This document shows positions 27,792 through 35,397 of a stretch of 52,664 nt of DNA, piece by piece. This stretch comes from an uncultured Pelagibacteraceae bacterium (lineage in GTDB: Bacteria; Pseudomonadota; Alphaproteobacteria; Pelagibacterales; Pelagibacteraceae). The position numbers and the translations under genes were made by a program. The stretch lies in the NCBI GenBank assembly GCA_902623305.1, contig CACNTB010000007.1:1-52664 (forward strand). The letters run 5' to 3'. Under the pieces are notes generated by a model. That model saw only the letters and a list, made by a program, of their open reading frames with translations. It was not told the DNA's origin and ran no database searches. The stretch's first letter is position 1. Each line of letters starts with the position of its first letter.

Positions 27792-28060
27792 TGAAAGGTA
27801 CTAAATTTCAATTAAAAGTTTGGAATTACCTTAAAACTATACCAAAAGGCACTGTTAAAACCTATAAACAGATAGCAATAGCTATAAAAAGCCCTAAAGC
27901 AGCGCGTGCTGTAGCTAATGCATGTGGAAAAAACCCTTATGCCCCCAAAATACCATGTCATAGAGTAATTCGGTCCGATGGAGGCCTTGGTGGGTACTCA
28001 GGGAGAGGTGGAATTAGGACAAAGCTGCGTTTATTGAGATCTGAAAAAGTTGATATTTAG
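27791..28060 (+). CDS. Short O6-methylguanine-DNA methyltransferase domain protein
   Basis: An Ogt/MGMT catalytic domain. The acceptor motif PCHRVIRSDG (Cys in PCHRV) is present, so this is not an alkyltransferase-like protein, which carries Trp there. The helix-turn-helix segment IPKGTVKTYKQIA and AARAVANACGKNP, and the closing GGLGGYSGRGG, complete the C-terminal domain. At 89 residues it lacks the N-terminal ribonuclease-like domain of Ada/Ogt. It overlaps the upstream small membrane gene by one base. It may be functional in repair of alkylated guanine, but this is inferred from motif content only. Confidence 0.85.
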   Translation: MKGTKFQLKVWNYLKTIPKGTVKTYKQIAIAIKSPKAARAVANACGKNPYAPKIPCHRVIRSDGGLGGYSGRGGIRTKLRLLRSEKVDI

Positions 28061-28591
28061 TAGCTTTTTTGGACTATTTTGTTGTCAAAAACACAAGTAA
28101 AATCAATGTTTTTTCAATATTTAAGCGTATTTTAGCATGAATAGTGTTATGCACCCTTCAGTTGTACTATATATCGAGATATAGCAAAATAAAGCACCTC
28201 TATGGCCGTTTAAAACGCATATTCTATAACTGCATTGCTCTACTTTTCAATGATTACAAGACTTATTTTAGCGTCAAATTTAAAAAAATTTTTTATAAAT
28301 TTTTGTTCCCCTACCCACATTGTTTAATAAAAATTTTGAATTTTGTGTATAATTAGCTTAAAAAACTATTGGTATTAAACACTTTTAAGCATAGTGCTTT
28401 ATTTTCACTTTCAAGCTTGCCATTTTTCCCTTTGTTTATTTAAAAGAACATCTATTATTTCTAATTTTTTTGAATAAACAAATAATTTATTTTAATTTAT
28501 GTTTATTAATATAATCAATTTATATAATAATTACAATGTTTTAAATGTATATATTAAAGTATTATATTATATATTAGTAAATATTTATTTA
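28061..28591. other. 531-bp gene-free region with several AT-rich dyads
   Basis: No coding frame is convincing here. A dyad CTATAT-TCGA-ATATAG lies at 28167-28184 with one mismatched pair. AAAATAAAGCAC (28186-28197) recurs inverted at 28394-28405. ATG(GC)CGTTT/AAACGCAT forms a short bulged stem at 28202-28220, and 28276-28304 is an imperfect A/T-only palindrome ending in T-rich DNA. The stretch 28141-28260 is less AT-rich than its flanks, while 28430-28591 is almost pure A/T. It may be decayed gene sequence, an island boundary or a regulatory/structured region. In this genome type a gap of this size is uncommon. Confidence 0.5.
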
Positions 28592-29446
28592 CTATTTATA
28601 AGAGCGAGTTAGCAAATATTCTCTTCTAGAAATATATAAACCACTGATAACAATAATAAACAAACCTAAATAAGTCCAATTATCAGGCAATTCATGAAAG
28701 AAATAATAACTAATTAGTATATTTGTAATTATCTCTGTATAACCCAAAGGAGCTAATTTAGATGCATCAGCGTATTTAAGAGATAATATGAGAAAAAGAT
28801 GCGTTACAGAGGCTATGAGGCCGATTAAAGCCATTAAAATCCATTGATTTGATGTAGGATTAACCCAGACAGAAGGCACAAATAAGCTTAATATTATAGT
28901 TCCTATTAAACCTGATAATAAAAGTGTTAAGAGTGGATTATCTGAGCTACTCAATTTCCTGGTAATTATAAGATAAAAACCATAACAAATACCACAACCT
29001 AAAGCGGCCATTGTTGCAAAATTAAGCTCGATAAAACCCGGTCTTATTACTATCATTGTTCCAATAAATCCCAACAATACAGCTGTCCACCTTTTCACCC
29101 CTACTTTCTCATTTAAAAATAATGGGGATAAAGCTGTAACACAAATTGGAGCAACAAAAGCTAATGTCAGTGCTTTAGGAAGAGATATTTCTGATATTGC
29201 ATAAAAGAATAAATAAGTGGAAGAAACAAAAATTAACCCTCTAATTAATTGTAGTGCAGGTTTTTTTGTCCATACAAATGATTGCCTATAAAAGATAATC
29301 ATTAAAGACAATGTAAAAACGACAGTAAAAAAATATCTGGCCCATGTAATTTGAAGAACATCCATTGAGAAACTTAAATACTTAGCAAATGCATCCATTA
29401 CTGGAACAATCATCCAAGCAGATGCATTTAAAATTATAGCCTTCAT
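28592..29446 (-). CDS. EamA/DMT family transporter
   Basis: Drug/metabolite transporter superfamily permease with about ten helices arranged as two five-helix EamA repeats (284 residues). The first repeat shows WARYFFTVVFTLSLM and GLIFVSSTYLFFYAISE, and the second shows LILSLKYADASKLAPLGYTE and ILISYYFFHELPD. Conserved Pro/Gly spacing fits the family. The substrate cannot be told from sequence. It is the last gene of the unit 29463-32897 in direction, 16 bp downstream of the AEC transporter. Confidence 0.9.
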   Translation of the reverse strand: MKAIILNASAWMIVPVMDAFAKYLSFSMDVLQITWARYFFTVVFTLSLMIIFYRQSFVWTKKPALQLIRGLIFVSSTYLFFYAISEISLPKALTLAFVAPICVTALSPLFLNEKVGVKRWTAVLLGFIGTMIVIRPGFIELNFATMAALGCGICYGFYLIITRKLSSSDNPLLTLLLSGLIGTIILSLFVPSVWVNPTSNQWILMALIGLIASVTHLFLILSLKYADASKLAPLGYTEIITNILISYYFFHELPDNWTYLGLFIIVISGLYISRREYLLTRSYK

Positions 29447-29462
29447 AAAAGGAAGGTATCTC

Positions 29463-30362
29463 TTAATAGAAGTATTTTAAAGCAAAGAATAATGTAATTG
29501 GAATAGTAAATAATGACATGATTGTAGATACTACAATTGTACTAGAAATATTATCTACAATTTCTTTAGGAGAGTACATGTGGGCGATCAAATAACACAA
29601 AATTGCACTAGGCATACAAGACTGAATTAATAGAACACCAGCTGGTACACCAGATAAATTAAAAAATTTAATAACAGCAAATCCTATAATAGGACCTAAT
29701 ATTACTCTTCCAAAGGATGTTATTAATGCATCTTTAAAAGAAAATACTTTCATTTGTGTAAGAGCTACACCAAGAGACATTAAGATCATTACAATCATAC
29801 CATAAGCTAAAAGCATTACAGTATTTAATACAAATTGAGGAAACGGTATTTCAAAATATAAAAAAAGCACAGTTATTAAAATTGCATAGAAAGATGGACT
29901 TTTTAATATAGTTTTAAAATCGAAAGCACGTTTTGCTAAAAATATATTAAGTGTAAAATGCAGTAAAACAATTAGAGATGAAATTGCTGCAGCTATACCC
30001 ATTCCTAATTCACCATAAGCGAATAAACATATAGGAATACCCATATTTCCAGTATTTGGTAAAATAAAAGTAGGTAATTCTCGAATATAGTCTTTTTTCA
30101 TTAGTATTAGAAATATTAACCCAACTACACCAAACAGGCTTAATAAAATTATTGAATAACCAAAATACTCTTTAAATACGTCAAAGGTAACACCACCCGC
30201 TGTGATAGCAAAAATAACAAGAGCCGGTGTTCCAAAATTACCAGCATATGTTGTTATAAAGGATGTATCAAAGTCTGGATTTTTTTTACCCAAATGATAT
30301 CCAAGACCTACTATTAAGAATACAGGAAATAAAACTTCAAAAAGTTTTAAATAAATTTCCAT
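29463..30362 (-). CDS. AEC family transporter
   Basis: Auxin-efflux-carrier-type permease. It has about ten helices over 299 residues. Family features are FLIVGLGYHLGKK at the start, an inverted-repeat half with LPNTGNMGIPICLFAYG and the second crossover region LLIQSCMPSAILCYLIAHMY. Bacterial members include malate and other organic acid exporters; the substrate here is unknown. Its start overlaps the hom stop by one base. Confidence 0.88.
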   Translation of the reverse strand: MEIYLKLFEVLFPVFLIVGLGYHLGKKNPDFDTSFITTYAGNFGTPALVIFAITAGGVTFDVFKEYFGYSIILLSLFGVVGLIFLILMKKDYIRELPTFILPNTGNMGIPICLFAYGELGMGIAAAISSLIVLLHFTLNIFLAKRAFDFKTILKSPSFYAILITVLFLYFEIPFPQFVLNTVMLLAYGMIVMILMSLGVALTQMKVFSFKDALITSFGRVILGPIIGFAVIKFFNLSGVPAGVLLIQSCMPSAILCYLIAHMYSPKEIVDNISSTIVVSTIMSLFTIPITLFFALKYFY

Positions 30363-31654
30363 TAACCAAGCAATCTAATTAATGTTGGTGTTTTTAAAAT
30401 AATTTTATTTTTTTTGAAAATGGATAAACAATTATGAATATTAGTTTCGGTTGTTTTATGAGTAATAATTACTATTGTTGCCTTATTATTTTTCTTATCA
30501 GGTGTTTGTATTAGCCTTTTAACTGAAATTTTGTATTTAGCTAAACGATTAGTTATTTCGGATAATACACCAGGCTTATCTTTTACTTCGAACCTTAAAT
30601 ATAAAGAATTAGTATAATTATTTAAATTATATGGTTTTAAAGATTTGAGCTTAGAAACACTAACACCAAAAGGTTTTTTTATATTTCCGCGCAAAATAGA
30701 CAATAAATCAGAAAGTAATGACGATGAAGTAGGACCTGGACCAGCACCCTCCCCCTGTAATACACTTTCCCCAACTGGTTTACCTTGAAGAATAACTGCA
30801 TTCATTACCCCATTAACATTGCCAATGTAAGATTTTTTACTAACTAAACATGGATGAACAGTTTCAAAAAGATAATTATTCTTCAATTCGGAAATACCAA
30901 GAAGCTTTATTCTTAAATCTAATTGATTTGCAATCTTAATATCTTTTAATTCAATTTTTTCTATTCCTTCCATTAAACATTTATGCTTTGAAATTTTACT
31001 ATTAAAGGCCAAAGCAGACAAAATTCTTACTTTTGCAAATGCATCAAATCCATTTAAATCTAACTTTGGATTACCGGGTTCAGCATAACCAAGTATCTGA
31101 GCTTTTTTTAAAACATTCGAAAAATTTTCATTAGAATTTTCCATTTCAGACAAAATGTAATTTGAAGTGCCATTCAAAATTCCATAAACTTTTGATATTT
31201 TATTTGTTGCTAATCCTTCTTTAATAGATCTTAATATAGGAATACCACCAGCAACTGATGCTTCAAATTCTAAATTAACTTTATTTTTTTCTGCAAGTTT
31301 TGCTAATTCATTACCATGTTTAGAGATCAATGCTTTGTTTGGTGTAATTACATGGATTTTATTTTTTAAAGCAGTTTCTACAACTTTTTTGGAAATACCA
31401 TCTGATAAACCTATAGCTTCAAACAATATATCAATATTATTGTTCTTAAAAATTTCTAAAGGATTTTTGTAAAATATTTTTTTATTAACTTTAAATTTTC
31501 TTTTTTTATTAATATTTCTGGCAGATACAGCTACTACTTTTATTTTCATACCTGTTTTCAGTTCAATATCACTTTTTTTGGTATTTAATTCATTAAGTAA
31601 ATAATTACCTACCTGCCCAAGCCCCACTACTGCAATATTTATTAATTTATTCAT
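30362..31654 (-). CDS. hom: Homoserine dehydrogenase
   Basis: Reduces aspartate semialdehyde to homoserine, the branch to threonine and methionine. The Rossmann motif VGLGQVGNYLL is near residue 10, and the catalytic domain shows EASVAGGIPILRSI near 130 and NGTSNYILSEME near 165. A C-terminal ACT domain (residues ~350-430, RFEVKDKPGVLSEITNRL) suggests allosteric control by an amino acid. Length 430 is typical. It overlaps the small lipoprotein start by 4 bp. The homoserine branch feeds metY. Confidence 0.95.
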   Translation of the reverse strand: MNKLINIAVVGLGQVGNYLLNELNTKKSDIELKTGMKIKVVAVSARNINKKRKFKVNKKIFYKNPLEIFKNNNIDILFEAIGLSDGISKKVVETALKNKIHVITPNKALISKHGNELAKLAEKNKVNLEFEASVAGGIPILRSIKEGLATNKISKVYGILNGTSNYILSEMENSNENFSNVLKKAQILGYAEPGNPKLDLNGFDAFAKVRILSALAFNSKISKHKCLMEGIEKIELKDIKIANQLDLRIKLLGISELKNNYLFETVHPCLVSKKSYIGNVNGVMNAVILQGKPVGESVLQGEGAGPGPTSSSLLSDLLSILRGNIKKPFGVSVSKLKSLKPYNLNNYTNSLYLRFEVKDKPGVLSEITNRLAKYKISVKRLIQTPDKKNNKATIVIITHKTTETNIHNCLSIFKKNKIILKTPTLIRLLG

Positions 31655-31878
31655 TTACTTATATCTGGATATTTACTTTTTTTTGTATAGTCATCTATAT
31701 AAATCTCATATTCCGCTAGTGTCATTGATGTTATATCCTCTGTCTTTTTTAATATTTCATTTAATTTTTTTTGATTAGTTTTACTTTCAATAGAATTTTC
31801 TGTCCAATAATCAGAATCTTTGTTTAAAGAACAGTTAGTTAATATTAACAAAAACAAAATTATTAAAAAATTTCTCAT
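31651..31878 (-). CDS. Small predicted lipoprotein, hypothetical
   Basis: A 75-residue protein with a lipobox-like LILTNC (Cys16) and a short Lys/Glu-rich mature part with no recognised domain. The residue before the Cys is Asn, less usual than Gly, Ala or Ser. It overlaps argC and hom by 4 bp each, so it is likely translated with them, but no link to amino acid biosynthesis is evident. Coding evidence rests on the leader pattern and overlaps. Confidence 0.7.
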   Translation of the reverse strand: MRNFLIILFLLILTNCSLNKDSDYWTENSIESKTNQKKLNEILKKTEDITSMTLAEYEIYIDDYTKKSKYPDISK

Positions 31879-32897
31879 TTTAATCCAGTTTTTTCTGGAA
31901 AATTAAATTTATTATTTAAATTTTGCACAGCTTGACCTGCTCCACCCTTAATTAGATTATCAATAGCAGAAAGAATTATTATTTTATTGCTATATTTAGA
32001 TTTGCATACTGAAATATAACAATCATTAGAATTTATAACGTGATTAGTGCTTAATAATGAGTCGGATTTTAATATTTTTACAAATTTTTCATTTTTATAA
32101 AAATTAGCTAATGTATTTAATACTCTTGATTGTGAAATATTTTTTTCTAAGTCGAGATATATGGTACTTAGAATACCTCTGAACATTGGTGATAAATGAG
32201 GTGTAAAACTAAATTGAAATTTTTTCTTAGTAAATTTTCTTAACATTTGATCTATTTCAGAATTGTGACGATGAAAAGCAACTCCATATGCGCTTAAAGA
32301 TTCATATAGATTTTTATCTTTATATTTTTTGTGAACTCCTCTACCAGCACCTGAATATCCAGATTTTGAGTCAATTATAATATTATTAAATTTAATTAAA
32401 TTTTTCTTAAATAAAGGAAAAAGAGGAAGCAATATTGATGTTGGATAACATCCTGGACATGAAATAATATTATATTTTTTTATCTCTTTTCTATTAATTT
32501 CAGGAAGTAAATAAATACTTTTTTTTATTAAATTAGTTGCTCGATGTTTTTGTTTATACCACTTTAAATAATCAGAAGCTTTTTCTAATCTAAAATCTGC
32601 AGCAAGATCTATTAGAGTATGATTTTTGCTTAAATGTTTAGATATTTCCTGTGCTTCCCCATTTGGAAGTGCTGTAAAAATAACATGAACGTCTTTTAAT
32701 AATTTTTTATTAAATTTTAAAATTTTTGGTAATTTATATTTAGATAAAGATTTATCGTAAAATTTGATATTTTTACCCACAGAGGAGTTTCCACAAAGGT
32801 ATTTAATATTAATATATTTGTGATTAACTAATAGTTTAATTAATTGAACACCAATATATCCAGTTGATCCAGCAACTAATGCGTTAAGCTTAGGCAT
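31875..32897 (-). CDS. argC: N-acetyl-gamma-glutamyl-phosphate reductase
   Basis: NADPH-dependent reductase of the arginine pathway. The N-terminal Rossmann motif is AGSTGYIGVQLIKLL (residues 9-23), and the catalytic Cys lies in SCPGCYPTS near residue 147. The segment KSGYSGAGRG near 178 is the usual substrate-side loop. Length 340 is standard for the type 1 ArgC. It sits 33 bp downstream of rpsI, so it may be transcribed from the rplM promoter as part of a longer minus-strand unit. Confidence 0.95.
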   Translation of the reverse strand: MPKLNALVAGSTGYIGVQLIKLLVNHKYINIKYLCGNSSVGKNIKFYDKSLSKYKLPKILKFNKKLLKDVHVIFTALPNGEAQEISKHLSKNHTLIDLAADFRLEKASDYLKWYKQKHRATNLIKKSIYLLPEINRKEIKKYNIISCPGCYPTSILLPLFPLFKKNLIKFNNIIIDSKSGYSGAGRGVHKKYKDKNLYESLSAYGVAFHRHNSEIDQMLRKFTKKKFQFSFTPHLSPMFRGILSTIYLDLEKNISQSRVLNTLANFYKNEKFVKILKSDSLLSTNHVINSNDCYISVCKSKYSNKIIILSAIDNLIKGGAGQAVQNLNNKFNFPEKTGLK

Positions 32898-32930
32898 TTT
32901 TTATTATAACAGTTAAAAATTAAAAAAAAA

Positions 32931-33368
32931 TTATCTTTTAGAGAATTGGAAGCTTCTTCTAGCTTTCCTTCTACCAGGTTTTTTTCTTTCAACAGCTCTT
33001 GAGTCTCTGGTAGTAAGTTTTTCTGTTTTTAAGGTGGCTTTTAGATTTTCATCAAATAATACTAAAGCTTTTGAGATACCGTGAACCATAGCCCCTGCTT
33101 GGCCTGTTGGTCCTCCTCCTTTTACACTGCATCTTACATCATAATCAGTAGCCTGGTTAATAATCTCAAAAGGTCTTGTAATTTGCATTTTATGAGTTTC
33201 GTCTGCAAAATAATCACTGAATAATTTACCATTTACATAAATTTTGCCAGAACCTTTTTTTAACCAAACTTTTGCAATTGATGTTTTTCTTCTACCAGTA
33301 GCGTATTTACTATCTTTAAAATCTAATTTTAATTTTGGAGATTTTGATGCTGATTGAGTATTTTCCAT
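32931..33368 (-). CDS. rpsI: 30S ribosomal protein S9
   Basis: S9, whose C-terminal tail contacts P-site tRNA. Conserved features are YATGRRKTSIAKVWLKKGSG near residue 22, GGGPTGQAGAMVHGISKALV near 84 and the terminal KARRSFQFSKR. The protein is 145 residues and has a short N-terminal extension, as is common in Alphaproteobacteria. It lies 1 bp downstream of rplM, the universal rplM-rpsI pair. Confidence 0.98.
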   Translation of the reverse strand: MENTQSASKSPKLKLDFKDSKYATGRRKTSIAKVWLKKGSGKIYVNGKLFSDYFADETHKMQITRPFEIINQATDYDVRCSVKGGGPTGQAGAMVHGISKALVLFDENLKATLKTEKLTTRDSRAVERKKPGRRKARRSFQFSKR

Positions 33369-33369
33369 C

Positions 33370-33828
33370 TTAGTTTCTAGCTATATTTTTACTGTTTAAT
33401 TTATCTAACTCTATTACAGTCGGATTTTGTGCTGAATGCGGATGTTCATTTCCTGCATAAATTTTTAATTTTGTTAATTGTTTTCTCCCCAATACTCCAC
33501 CAGGTAACATTCTTTTAACTGCCATTTTTAAAGTTTCTCCAGGTTTTTTTTCATGAAGTTTTTCAGGCGTTGTAACTTTAATTCCACCTGGGTGGCCAGT
33601 GTGTCTGTAATATTTTTTATCTTGAAATTTTTTTCCAGTAAATTTTGCCTGTTCAATATTTTTAACTACAACAAAATCACCATCATCCATATGAGGTGTA
33701 TATGTTGTTTTATTTTTCCCTCTAATAATATTAGATACAATAGTTGCTAATCTTCCAACTACAGCATTTTTTGCGTCGATTTCATACCAAGATGAATTTA
33801 CTTGGTCTTTTTTAGTGAATTTTGTCAT
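33370..33828 (-). CDS. rplM: 50S ribosomal protein L13
   Basis: L13, an early-assembling 50S protein. The conserved segments WYEIDAKNAVVGRLATIVS (near residue 14), YTPHMDDGDFVVVKN, YYRHTGHPGG and MLPGGVLGRKQLTKLKIYAG are all present. Length 152. It opens the rplM-rpsI pair. A good promoter match lies directly upstream with a very short predicted leader. Confidence 0.98.
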   Translation of the reverse strand: MTKFTKKDQVNSSWYEIDAKNAVVGRLATIVSNIIRGKNKTTYTPHMDDGDFVVVKNIEQAKFTGKKFQDKKYYRHTGHPGGIKVTTPEKLHEKKPGETLKMAVKRMLPGGVLGRKQLTKLKIYAGNEHPHSAQNPTVIELDKLNSKNIARN

Positions 33829-33838
33829 TGTGCGTGGA

Positions 33839-33866
33839 TTAATACTATTAATAATTACAAAGTCAA
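33839..33866 (-). promoter_or_regulatory. Candidate promoter for rplM-rpsI
   Basis: On the minus strand TTGACT (33866-33861) and TATTAA (33844-33839) are 16 bp apart. The predicted start near 33832 leaves only about four bases before the rplM ATG at 33828, so the mRNA may be nearly leaderless. No Shine-Dalgarno sequence is visible. Confidence 0.5.
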
Positions 33867-33910
33867 TTTTATATTTAGCTTGAAATATGTAGCTAATATG
33901 CTAAAAAATA

Positions 33911-33955
33911 CTTGCCGATTTGATCCTATTGCGGGCTTATAACTGCTAAAAAGGA
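33911..33955 (+). promoter_or_regulatory. SAM-II riboswitch-like aptamer, upstream member of a tandem
   Basis: The conserved loop order of SAM-II is seen: P1 5' strand GCC (33914-33916), GATTTGATCCTATTGC, P1 3' strand GGC (33934-33936) and a terminal GCTAAAAAGGA (33945-33955). The pseudoknot half TCC (33924-33926) pairs with GGA (33953-33955), as ACC pairs with GGG in known examples. P1 is only three clear pairs. A -10-like TAATAT at 33894-33899 lies just upstream. It precedes a SAM-V aptamer for metY; SAM-II followed by SAM-V is a described arrangement in marine bacteria. Confidence 0.65.
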
Positions 33956-33979
33956 AATTTCATATAATTGTTAAATCGG

Positions 33980-34035
33980 TAGGCATTTGAACTATATTGT
34001 GCGCCTAACATAATGTTGAAGCACTAAAAAAGGAG
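33980..34035 (+). promoter_or_regulatory. SAM-V riboswitch controlling metY translation
   Basis: The P1 stem is AGGC (33981-33984) with GCCT (34003-34006). A small hairpin AACA/TGTT follows (34007-34017). The pseudoknot pairs GTGC (33999-34002) with GCAC (34021-34024). The 3' part CTAAAAAAGGAG carries the ribosome-binding site AAGGAG (34030-34035), four bases before the metY ATG. SAM binding would lock the pseudoknot and hide the site, so high SAM lowers metY translation. The pattern matches the SAM-V class described from Pelagibacter and marine metagenomes, upstream of a sulfur amino acid gene as expected. Confidence 0.88.
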
Positions 34036-34039
34036 TAAA

Positions 34040-35368
34040 ATGACTAAAAAAAGAAATAACCCTGAAACTATAGCTATTCACGGTGGTGACTATAGAAGTG
34101 ATCCAGCGACGAACGCTGTAGCTGTTCCAATTTATAGGACAACTTCATACCAATTTAACAACACAGAGCACGCTGCTAACCTTTTTGCTCTTAAAGAATT
34201 TGGTAACATTTATACTCGTATAATGAACCCAACAAATGATGTGTTGGAAAAAAGAGTAGCTGCACTTGAAGGAGGACTTGCATGTTTAACTGTTTCTTCA
34301 GGACAAACTGCCTCAAGTTTTGCTGTACTAAATGTTGCCCAGGCAGGAGACAATATAATTAGTTCAACTGACCTTTATGGTGGAACAGTATCTTTATTCA
34401 CACATACACTTAGTAAGCTTGGTATAGAAATAAGATATGCAGACCCAAGTAATCCTGAAAATTTTGAGAAGCTAATAGATGACAAAACTAGAGCTTTCTA
34501 TGGCGAAACTCTACCTAATCCATATTTAAGAGTCTTTCCAATAAAGGAAGTTTCTGATATTGGAAGGAAATACAATATACCATTAATAATGGATAACACT
34601 GCATCACCTGTGATTTGTAAACCGATAGAGCATGGAGCTGCTGTAGTGATACATTCACTTACAAAATATATAGGTGGTCATGGTACAGCTGTAGCAGGAA
34701 GTATCGTTGACAGTGGTAACTTTGATTGGACTGCAGATCCTAAAAGACAACCATTGTTTAATGAACCAGATGCAAGTTATGGTGGTGTTATATGGGGAAA
34801 AGCTGTACCAGAATTAACTGGTGCTAATGTCCCCTTTGCTGTTAGAGCAAGAGTTTGTTTGTTGAGAGACTTAGGATCAGCTCTAGCTCCAGATAATGCT
34901 TTTGCAATAATTCAAGGACTTGAGACGGTTGCTTTAAGAATGAGACAACATTGTGCTAACGCCGAGTATGTAGTTGATTTTCTTAAAAAACATAAAGAAG
35001 TTACAAAGGTTATTTATTCTACTGAACATGATAAACCCATTGCTGATAGAGCAAAAAAATATCTAAAAGGCGGAAATGGACCAATGGTTGGTATTGAGCT
35101 TAAAGGTGGAATTGAGGCTGGGAAAAAATTTATAGAGTCTTTAAAAATGTTCTATCACGTTGCTAATATCGGTGATGCTAGAAGTTTAGCAATTCACCCA
35201 GCGAGTACAACTCATAGTCAATTAAATGAGAAAGAACTAGCTGCATCAGGTGTTACCCAAAGTTATGTAAGACTTTGTATCGGTATTGAACATATTGATG
35301 ATATTATTGAGGATCTAGATCAAGCATTAAATAAATCTTCAAAAGGTAATTTAAAGGCTGTTAGCTAA
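34040..35368 (+). CDS. metY: O-acetylhomoserine sulfhydrylase
   Basis: PLP-dependent Cys/Met metabolism enzyme that makes homocysteine (or methionine from methanethiol) from O-acetylhomoserine. The start ETIAIHGGDYRSDPATNAVAVPIY and the phosphate-site segment SSGQTAS near residue 92 are typical. The PLP lysine lies in HSLTKYIGGHGTAVAG near residue 210. Length 442 fits the MetY subgroup rather than the ~400-residue MetB/MetZ. It is controlled by the SAM-II/SAM-V leader. Together with hom it draws the homoserine branch toward methionine. Confidence 0.95.
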   Translation: MTKKRNNPETIAIHGGDYRSDPATNAVAVPIYRTTSYQFNNTEHAANLFALKEFGNIYTRIMNPTNDVLEKRVAALEGGLACLTVSSGQTASSFAVLNVAQAGDNIISSTDLYGGTVSLFTHTLSKLGIEIRYADPSNPENFEKLIDDKTRAFYGETLPNPYLRVFPIKEVSDIGRKYNIPLIMDNTASPVICKPIEHGAAVVIHSLTKYIGGHGTAVAGSIVDSGNFDWTADPKRQPLFNEPDASYGGVIWGKAVPELTGANVPFAVRARVCLLRDLGSALAPDNAFAIIQGLETVALRMRQHCANAEYVVDFLKKHKEVTKVIYSTEHDKPIADRAKKYLKGGNGPMVGIELKGGIEAGKKFIESLKMFYHVANIGDARSLAIHPASTTHSQLNEKELAASGVTQSYVRLCIGIEHIDDIIEDLDQALNKSSKGNLKAVS

Positions 35369-35397
35369 TTTGAAGTTTTAATGTCTACAAAAAGAAA

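Noticed and set aside
28144-28356. A 70-residue open frame in the gene-free region
   Set aside because: Its Cys/Tyr/Phe-rich composition is unlike real proteins here, no start signal is visible and no domain is recognised.
28186-28405. AAAATAAAGCAC and its inverted copy as transposon ends
   Set aside because: A 12-base inverted match within 500 bp of AT-rich DNA is not significant, and there is no transposase or target duplication.
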